Assembly (NCBI GenBank): GCA_032433765.1
Contig: JAVIAB010000160.1
Span: 16,197,400-16,261,399, forward strand
DNA from: Megaustenia siamemsis
Taxonomy: Eukaryota > Mollusca > Gastropoda > Stylommatophora > Ariophantidae
Direction: 5' to 3'
DNA: 64,000 nucleotides
Each line of letters starts with the position of its first letter. Position 1 is the first letter of the stretch. Positions 57,174-64,000 of this stretch are shown piece after piece. Position numbers and translations under genes: made by a program. The notes beneath the pieces are model-generated. The model was not told the DNA's origin, searched no databases, and was given only the letters and a program-made list of their open reading frames with translations.

Positions 57174-57291
57174 TTATGGATATCAGACTTGGGAGTGGAA
57201 GGAAGGACTGAGGGGCTATACATATCCATTATTATTTGCTGTGCTCTACAAAATTTTGTATCTTCTGGGACTAGATTCAAGAATATTGCTG
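57174..57291 (+). CDS. PIGB: PIGB, third exon
   Basis: After TATCCACAG, the split Gly codon is followed by [20 protein letters not shown] and [23 protein letters not shown] and RGYTYP are among the most conserved PIGB/GT22 words. It ends in phase 0 at GTACGG. The frame fits both neighbours exactly. Confidence 0.93.
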
Positions 57292-58109
57292 GTACGGTTT
57301 TGTTTCTATAGTATGTTTTTAGCTTTATTTTTGTACAGACTTTCAAGATAATTACTCATATGTTAGGTATATTGCTAGATTTAATTTACAAAAGATGCAA
57401 CATACAGTTTCTGTTTGTTTTCAAAGTACACAATGTTTTTAGTTTACAAGCTGCAAAAAATAAATTTTGTTTTCATTTAGGGAGCATACAATTTACTTTG
57501 ACCATATTTTAGTGAAGTTTGAAGGATCTCTTTATATATGTTGTTGTTTGTTATCAATCCGGCAACCTCCATTTTGAACCACAGCATTTTACTGCATAGT
57601 CTGTAGATTTTGTTTCACCCAGGCTTTCTCCCACTTACCACCGAGGGTGCATATCATAGACATTAAATTGTAAAACAAAAATTATTTTTTAATTTTTATT
57701 TTCAGAAATTTTTTTTTTCTAAGAGCAGTGGCATACCTTCTTCATTTTTTATCTTTAAATTACCAAGTTTTTAACATAAGAAAAGATGACAATCTCGCCA
57801 CACCCCATAGTTTAGAAAATTTTATGTCAGTGATGTTTTTTTTTTCACATTAATTTTTTTTTTTAGGTAATAAGGTCAGTACTATACCAGTGCTGTCTTT
57901 TTTTTTCACAGAAAAATTTGGTAATCATTTAAGGGTGAGTGAACCTGTTGATTGGGATTGAATTTTACCTCTTATCTTTAGTAGACCAGTAGTCCACCAA
58001 CCTCTCAACTGTCACAGCTCCATTTCTTTATCTTTTTTTTTTTATTATTGCTGAAATAAGCATCAATGTCTACACTCCAAAAAAGAGAGAATGAAGAATT
58101 AAATATCAA

Positions 58110-58330
58110 AGAGGGGCTGGGCAGAACATCTGCTTCTAGACAAGAAGATCACAGGCTCAAATCCCACCATAGACAGTGGGAACTTTTCACATCAGATCCG
58201 TGGTTTCTTTGTGGCTTTACCTTCCTATAGTCTCTGAGTAGTGAGATTACACATCTAGCCCCCATCAGGAGGCCCCATTTGCATTTCTGCACATGCTAAA
58301 AATCCCCCAGTAGACCAAAATTGCCCTTGT
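58110..58330 (+). repeat. tRNA-derived SINE-like unit
   Basis: GAGGGGCTGGGCAGAACATC then CACAGGCTCAAATCCC (B-box-like). The following body is not shared with S1-S3 by eye. Confidence 0.4.
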
Positions 58331-58604
58331 AAAATTCTCTCTCCCCCCCAAAAAAAAATCTCCCCAAGAAATATGAAAACTGCTGATAATAAAAAAGAAA
58401 ATAGCAAATCTCTGAAGTCAGAGAATATCTGCCTGATTGATGAGGAACACCAAAGCACACACTGGTGTGAAAAATAAGAAAAAAGTGATATTTATGCAAT
58501 GTTCAGTCACTTGGAATTCTCTGAATATAGAAAGCTGGCATGAACAAAGAAATAGCAAGGACTTTTAGTGGCATTATAATGTAAAAGAATCCACTTTTTT
58601 ATGT

Positions 58605-60465
58605 GAAAGTACAGCCTTTGTTGATAAGTGTTTGAAAGTGCTGTCTTTGTTGATAAGTGTTTGAAAGTTCTATCTTTGTTGATAAGTGTTTGAAAGTACT
58701 GTCTTTGTTGACAAGTGTTTGAAAGTACTGTCTTTGTTGATAAGTGTTTCTATCTTTGTTGATAAGTGTTTGAAAGTTATATCTTTGTTGATAAGTATTT
58801 AAAAGTACTGTCTTTGTTGATAAGTGTTTGAAAGTACTGTCTTTGTTGATAAGTGTTTGAAAGTACTGTCTTTGTTGATAAGTGTTTGAAAGTACTGTCT
58901 TTGTTGACAAGTGTTTGAAAGTACTGTCTTTGTTGACAAGTGTTTGAAAGTACTGTCTTTGTTGATAAGTGTTTGAAAGTACTGTCTTTGTTGATAAGTG
59001 TTTGAAAGTACTGTCTTTGTTGATAAGTGTTTGAAAGTACTGTCTTTGTTGATAAGTGTTTGAAAGTACTGCCTTTGTTGATAAGTGTTTGAAAGTACTG
59101 CCTTTGTTGATAAGTGTTTGAAAGTACTGTCTTTGTTGATAAGTGTTTGAAAGTACTGTCTTTGTTGATAAGTGTTTGAAAGTACTGTCTTTGTTGATAA
59201 GTGTTTGAAAGTTCTATCTTTGTTGATAAGTGTTTGAAAGTACTGTCTTTGTTGATAAGTGTTTGAAAGTTCTATCTTTGTTGATAAGTGTTTGAAATTA
59301 CTGTCTTTGTTGATAAGTGTTTGAAAGTACTGTCTTTGTTGATAAGTGTTTGAAAGTACTGTCTTTGTTGATAAGTGTTTGAAAGTTCTATCTTTGTTGA
59401 TAAGTGTTTGAAAGTACTGTCTTTGTTGATAAGTGTTTGAAAGTACTGTCCTTGTTGATAAGTGTTTGAAAGTACTGTCTTTGTTGATAAGTGTTTGAAA
59501 GTACTGTCTTTGTAGATAAGTGTTTGAAAGTACTGTCTTTGTTGATAAGTGTTTGAAAGTACTGTCTTTGTTGATAAGTGTTTGAAAATACTGTCTTTGT
59601 TGATAAGTGTTTGAAAGTACTGTCTTTGTTGATAAGTGTTTGAAAGTACTGTCTTTGTTGATAAGTGTTTGAAAGTACTGTCTTTGTTGATAAGTGTTTC
59701 TATCTTTGTTGATAAGTGTTTCTATCTTTGTTGATAAGTGTTTGAAAGTACTGTCTTTGTTGATAAGTGTTTGAAAGTACTGTCTTTGTTGATAAGTGTT
59801 TCTATCTTTGTTGATAAGTGTTTCTATCTTTGTTGATAAGTATTTGAAAGTACTGTCTTTGTTGATAAGTGTTTGAAAGTACTGTCTTTGTTGATAAGTG
59901 TTTGAAAGTACTGTCTTTGTTGATAAGTATTTGAAAGTACTGTCTTTGTTGATAAGTGTTTGAAAGTACTGTCTTTGTTGATAAGTGTTTGAAAGTACTG
60001 TCTTTGTTGATAAGTGTTTGAAAGTACTGTCTTTGTTGATAAGTGTTTGAAAGTACTGTCTTTGTTGATAAGTGTTTGAAAGTACTGTCTTTGTTGATAA
60101 GTGTTTGAAAGTACTGTCTTTGTTGATAAGTGTTTGAAAGTTCTATCTTTGTTGATAAGTGTTTGAAAGTACTGTCTTTGTTGATAAGTGTTTGAAAGTT
60201 CTATCTTTGTTGATAAGTGTTTGAAAGTACTGTCTTTGTTGATAAGTGTTTGAAAGTACTGTCTTTGTTGATAAGTGTTTGAAAGTACTGTCTTTGTTGA
60301 TAAGTGTTTGAAAGTTCTATCTTTGTTGATAAGTGTTTGAAAGTACTGTCTTTGTTGATAAGTGTTTGAAAGTACTGTCTTTGTTGATAAGTGTTTGAAA
60401 GTTCTATCTTTGTTGATAAGTGTTTGAAAGTACTGTCTTTGTTGATAAGTGTTTGAAAATACTTC
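58605..60465. repeat. 29-bp minisatellite, about 64 units, in PIGB intron 3
   Basis: The unit is TTGATAAGTGTTTGAAAG plus TACTGTCTTTG. A TTCTATCTTTG variant recurs, and some units lack the middle (TGTTTCTATC). Three units equal 87 bp, so long minus-strand frames with a 29-residue period appear by arithmetic. The array ends 45 nt before exon 4. Confidence 0.97.
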
Positions 60466-60509
60466 ATAGAGGTTAGATATCATGTCCAAATGTCTGATTT
60501 AAATTTCAG

Positions 60510-60626
60510 ATTAAAGGACCAAGGCTGGTTCAAGGTGCCATTGCAGCATTTGGGGATCTTTGTTTATATCAACTCTCATCAAAACTGAGTGGAAGAGCTA
60601 CAGGACAGTGGACACTTCTATGTCAT
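60510..60626 (+). CDS. PIGB: PIGB, fourth exon
   Basis: After AAATTTCAG the frame continues IKGPRLVQGAIAAFGDLCLY and SGRATGQWTLLCH. PRLVQG and the downstream Trp/Cys residues match PIGB families. Phase 0 at both ends. The donor reads GTGGGA, weaker than the GTAAGT of the other exons. Confidence 0.9.
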
Positions 60627-60636
60627 GTGGGAAAAT

Positions 60637-61250
60637 GAGTCCCTTTTTCTATGTAACTTTCATAACATTTAAGAAATCAGTCCCTTTTTCTATATAACTT
60701 TCATAACATTTAAGAAATCAGTCCCTTTTTCTATGTAACTTTCATAACATTTAAGAAATCAGTCCCTTTTTCTATATAACTTTCATAACATTTAAGAAAT
60801 CAGTCCCTTTTTCTATATAACTTTCATGACACTTAAGAAATCAGTCCCTATTCTATGTAAGTTCCATAACATTTAAGAAATCAGTCCCTTTTTCTATATA
60901 ACTTTAATAACACTTAAGAAATCAGTCCCTATTCTATGTAACTTTCATAACATTTAAGAAATCAGTCTCTATTCTATGTAACTTTCATAACATTTAAGAA
61001 ATCAGTCCCTATTCTATGTAACTTTCATAACATTTAAGAAATCAGTCTCTATTCTATATAACTTTCATAACATTTAAGAAATCAGTCTCTATTCTATGTA
61101 ACTTTCATAACATTTAAGAAATCAGTCTCTATTCTATGTAACTTTCATAACATTTAAGAAATCAGTCCCTATTCTATATAACTTTCATAATATTTAAGAA
61201 ATCAGTCTCTATTCTACATAACTTGCATAACATAAAAAAGCCAGTCCCTC
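60637..61250 (+). repeat. 40-41-bp minisatellite in PIGB intron 4, left part
   Basis: About 15 units of CAGTCCCTTTTTCTATAT, AACTTTCATAACATTTAAG, AAAT. Left units are 41 bp; later ones have lost a T (CTCTATTCTATG) and are 40 bp. It starts about 10 nt after exon 4. Confidence 0.95.
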
Positions 61251-61262
61251 TTTAAAATCAGG

Positions 61263-61512
61263 CACTTTTCAATATAGCTTATCATCATCATCAGGTGGCA
61301 TGCTGGTTGGTGTAGGTGACTATCTCTCTCCACATCATTTGGTCCTTGATACATCTCATAATTTCAGTCAGTGATCTTTTGTTATACCATTTGGATAAGC
61401 TGTTAAATGTTATTTCTTTTGGTTTTCCTCTGCTCTTCTTTGCATTCATTCCTCCTGTTGTTGTATACTTGACGATTTTGCCTGTTTTTAGTGCGTGAAC
61501 ATAAATGTACAC
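61263..61512 (-). mobile_element. LINE group C-related 3' end
   Basis: The minus-strand frame reads TGKIVKYTTTGG, SRGKPKEITFNSLSKWYNKR and TEIMRCIKDQMMWREIVTY, ending in a TGATGATGATGA tail. It opens the insertion between the two minisatellite parts. Confidence 0.6.
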
Positions 61513-62560
61513 ACGTCAACATTGCTTGGTGGAATTGACTTGATTCTGTTAACGTGTTCGCCTCGACAAACAGGCAGCTGATCAAATCTTTAGCCACTGG
61601 CAACACGCTAGTGACTGTTGACAATCAGGTTACCTATCACATGTCTCATGCGATCTGCACCGTGATGTTCAACTGGTTGAACTGTGACTGGCCAGGACAC
61701 TAACTTCGTGTCTATACGTGATCTCTGCAATTAATGTACTTCGCGTTGATGTTTCTGCTGTTCCGGCCCCACTAAACTCTGAGGACTAGATCTTTCTTTG
61801 CCCACTGCAGGTTTCGTTCGTCGCTATGCCACATACACTCAGACACTGACGAGGTTATATTATTCAGGGAATTCCAATCTTAAAACATGACTCGAGTTTA
61901 TTCTTGCATAGTTGAATGGACACAACAGTTTAAACAAACCAGCCAAGCACCTAGTTCTCGGCTGTTCACATGCACTAATAAATGTCAGACACTGTGCTTC
62001 ACAATTGTGCCTCTATCACTCACTTTCTGATCGACCATACAGGAAAGTTCTTCCCAGTCTGGCTGAATTCGGCTCATTACTTCAACTCAAATAACTGTCT
62101 TGAGTCTACGCTGGAGCCGTAGTTCTACACATTGAACAACTCACATTATCAACATGGTCAACTCTTGGTTTGACAATACTCACTGGAACAAAATAACATT
62201 AAACACTGCTTCATGCTTGGTACCTGCCTCCCGATAACATTGCTCTCTGGTTAGCTGCAAGAGCATAATCTATTTTCAACACTTAACTGACACTTATAAA
62301 CATTGTCTATCTCTGGCTCGACATAACTATTCTGAGTTTCACTTCTCATCTCCTCTACTTTCCCTGTATTTTTTGCCTATATCTTTTCCCTCTAGCCAAT
62401 CATAAATCTTCTGGCATTCTTCCCCTTCTCTGATTGACTCTCACTTATTCATGAGAAATGTGATGTTTTTATCTGAGTTAAACTCCCACCACCTTTCTGT
62501 GGCTTCTTCTATTGCTCACTGCTACATTGTTGTGGTATTCTCAGTGCCTTCCTTTTGCAT
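61513..62560. other. Unclassified insert between two minisatellite parts
   Basis: Less AT-rich than the flanks, with no open frame or repeat ends I can name. Parts such as CTGATTGACTCTCACTTATT and TTGTTGTGGTATTCTC recall the 23040-23340 region in style only. It may be the 5' side of the element ending at 61263. Confidence 0.4.
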
Positions 62561-62564
62561 GACA

Positions 62565-62945
62565 TCTTACATAACATTTAAATGATAATACAATTTTTTT
62601 TTTCCCCATAACTTTGATAATATGTAAGGAAAATAAGTCATTTTTGTATGCAACTTCTATAAAGCTTAGAAAATTAGTTATTTTTCTGTATTACTTTCAT
62701 AATGCGTAAGGAAATTAGTTATCTTTCTGTATTACTTTCATAATGCATAAGGAAATTAGTTATCTTTCTGTATTACTTTCATAATGCGTAAGGAAATTAG
62801 TTATCTTTCTGTATTACTTTCATAATGCGTAAGGAAATTAGTTATCTTTCTGTATTACTTTCATAATGCGTATGGAAATTATTTATCTTTTCTGTATTAC
62901 TTTCATAATGCGTAAGGAAATTAATCTTTTCTGTATTACTTCCAT
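62565..62945 (+). repeat. 41-bp minisatellite in PIGB intron 4, right part
   Basis: About eight units of GGAAATTAGTTATCTTTCTG and TATTACTTTCATAATGCGTAA. Aligned with the left part, ACTTTCATAA, a TAAG and AAATTAGT/AAATCAGT match at the same spacing, so both parts stem from one array. Confidence 0.92.
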
Positions 62946-63264
62946 GGCTTTTAACACATTCCATATCGTGCCACAAAAACTAGCTCTGGTTATCGTGATG
63001 TTGAACCCTGGAGCCAGTTTTTGTGAGTTTTTACAGAAGTTTCAGCAATTATTTCCACTTAAAACTCGTAATTTTCTGTTTTAACCACTTTTCTGACTTC
63101 CTGAGCAGATAGCCCAATAAACCATGTATTTTAGATCAATTTTTGCTTATTTTGTTGCTGATATAAAAAATTTGCCCAGCCAAGTATAAGTTTTGACCAT
63201 TGATTTATGTGTTAGTGTGTTAGGTGCACATATTATGGTTTATGCTTTTATTACTCTTCCACAG

Positions 63265-63374
63265 TTGCTGTCATGGTTCACAATGTATTGCTGTACACGT
63301 ACCCTAAGCAACTCTCTTGAGACTGTACTTGTGACTTCTGCTCTGAGTTACTTTCCTTGGCCAGATTACTCTGC
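63265..63374 (+). CDS. PIGB: PIGB, fifth exon (gene continues beyond the window)
   Basis: After CTTCCACAG the frame continues [20 protein letters not shown] and [12 protein letters not shown]. WFTxYCCTRTL is a signature of PIGB. Ends in phase 2 at GTAAGT; the remaining exons are to the right of the window. Confidence 0.95.
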
Positions 63375-63602
63375 GTAAGTTTATTTCAGTTGGTCCTTAC
63401 ACATGAAAATACAACCTGCTAGATATACATTAGGCTGTTTAGTAAAAATGTAAAATCTATTTTGTCTGTGAGACATAGTCTGTGACAAGTGGGACTTTCC
63501 TTGCAAACAGCAGACCTCATTAATAGTTATCTCTGCATATTGTTTGTTAAATGGTTTAAGGTTTCTGCAAATAGACTTATGTAAAGACAAAAGACATCTA
63601 AT

Positions 63603-63830
63603 AAATAACCCTAGATTAGGATTCATATTACCTTGGCTCACATTGTCACGATTCTGTAGTAAAAATTACTACCAGTTAAATGTAGCAGTTTGAGTTTTGA
63701 AAATCAAACTTTCTTTGAACTTTTTGTATACATCAGTGTGTTTACACAAGATGAGAAATGAGGATCGGATATGGTAATGATTTCCTGATTTATAGTCAAT
63801 TGTTAGCCTGAAACATAATCACATGTCATT
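63603..63830 (+). repeat. Repeat F copy in PIGB intron 5
   Basis: ATAACCCTAGATTAGGATTC, TAAAAATTACTACCAG, TTTCTTTGAACTTTTTG and GATTTATAGTCAATTG match 36976 and 41975. Confidence 0.5.
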
Positions 63831-63839
63831 CCAATCCTA

Positions 63840-63995
63840 GAACAAGATCCTGCTCCAACTAATCTTGGTGCCCCTAGAAACAGACAAACGAGTCTGTGCA
63901 AGAGATTAGGAGCTAAGTAGGAAGGCATTCTTGTATGTGACATGCTAAAGTTGGATGTGTTGAGTTGAAAGGTGCAAATATCACAGTTTGCTTTA
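63840..63995 (-). repeat. Repeat G fragment
   Basis: GTTGGATGTGTTGAGTTG, AAAGGTGCAAATATCACAG resemble the reverse complement of 32500-32560 (GTCGAATGTGTTGGGACG, GCGCAAATGTTACAG). Short and diverged. Confidence 0.35.
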
Positions 63996-64000
63996 AATCT

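Larger units (their letters stand above)
57292..60509 (+). other. PIGB: PIGB intron 3, with SINE and 29-bp array
   Basis: AT-rich intron. A SINE-like unit lies at 58110-58330 and the 29-bp minisatellite at 58605-60465. Nothing else recognised. Confidence 0.7.

Noticed and set aside
58599..60489. Minus-strand frames with a 29-residue repeat
   Set aside because: Produced by three 29-bp units adding to 87 bp. They lie inside a PIGB intron with no support.

Overview
This is animal genomic DNA, not bacterial. It has spliced genes with GT-AG introns, very little coding sequence, and a dense mix of LINEs, tRNA-derived SINEs, hAT and piggyBac transposons and minisatellites. The repeat style (LINEs ending in GATGAT-type tails, tRNA-SINEs, small Cys-rich secreted peptides) suggests a lophotrochozoan, most likely a mollusc. 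That is an inference and should be tested with the RPL37 and PIGB exons.

Three host loci are supported, all on the + strand. (1) At 180-24,015 lies a small cluster of two-exon genes for secreted 10-cysteine peptides. Their Cys spacing resembles the colipase/prokineticin (AVIT)/Dickkopf-C fold. Copy 1 has exon 1 at 265-395 and exon 2 at 1868-2039. A second, intact version of exon 2 lies at 7398-7566 without its own visible exon 1. Copy 2 has exon 1 at 19249-19379 and exon 2 at 23780-23951. All exons share the same splice phase, the TATA-to-ATG distance is the same in both copies, and an AATAAA follows each last exon. (2) RPL37, ribosomal protein eL37, has coding exons at 38255-38390, 39388-39472 and 42944-43025. 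The tiny first exon with the ATG was not found. (3) PIGB, GPI mannosyltransferase 3, has exons at 53361-53528, 55234-55394, 57174-57291, 60510-60626 and 63265-63374, and runs off the right end.

The rest is mobile and tandem DNA. Notable elements are an apparently intact hAT transposon (28781-31578) with an 8-bp target duplication and a 632-residue transposase; a full-length but broken piggyBac (39491-41577) inserted 14 nt behind a splice donor of RPL37; a decayed hAT at 16275-18165; and a datable nest of insertions at 14042-16280 (LINE into LINE, then SINE, each with a target duplication). Seven large minisatellites lie at 26322-28375 (48 bp), 47583-49640 (38 bp), 51545-52105 (51 bp), 56041-56595 (67 bp), 58605-60465 (29 bp), 60637-61250 (40-41 bp) and 62565-62945 (41 bp). 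Four of these are inside PIGB introns. Long open frames over the 48-, 51- and 29-bp arrays follow from unit lengths that are multiples of three (or three units that are) and are probably not genes.

The best candidates for new biology are the 10-Cys peptide cluster, with its possible alternative last exon, and the near-perfect 84-bp-arm hairpin inside the intron of peptide copy 2.
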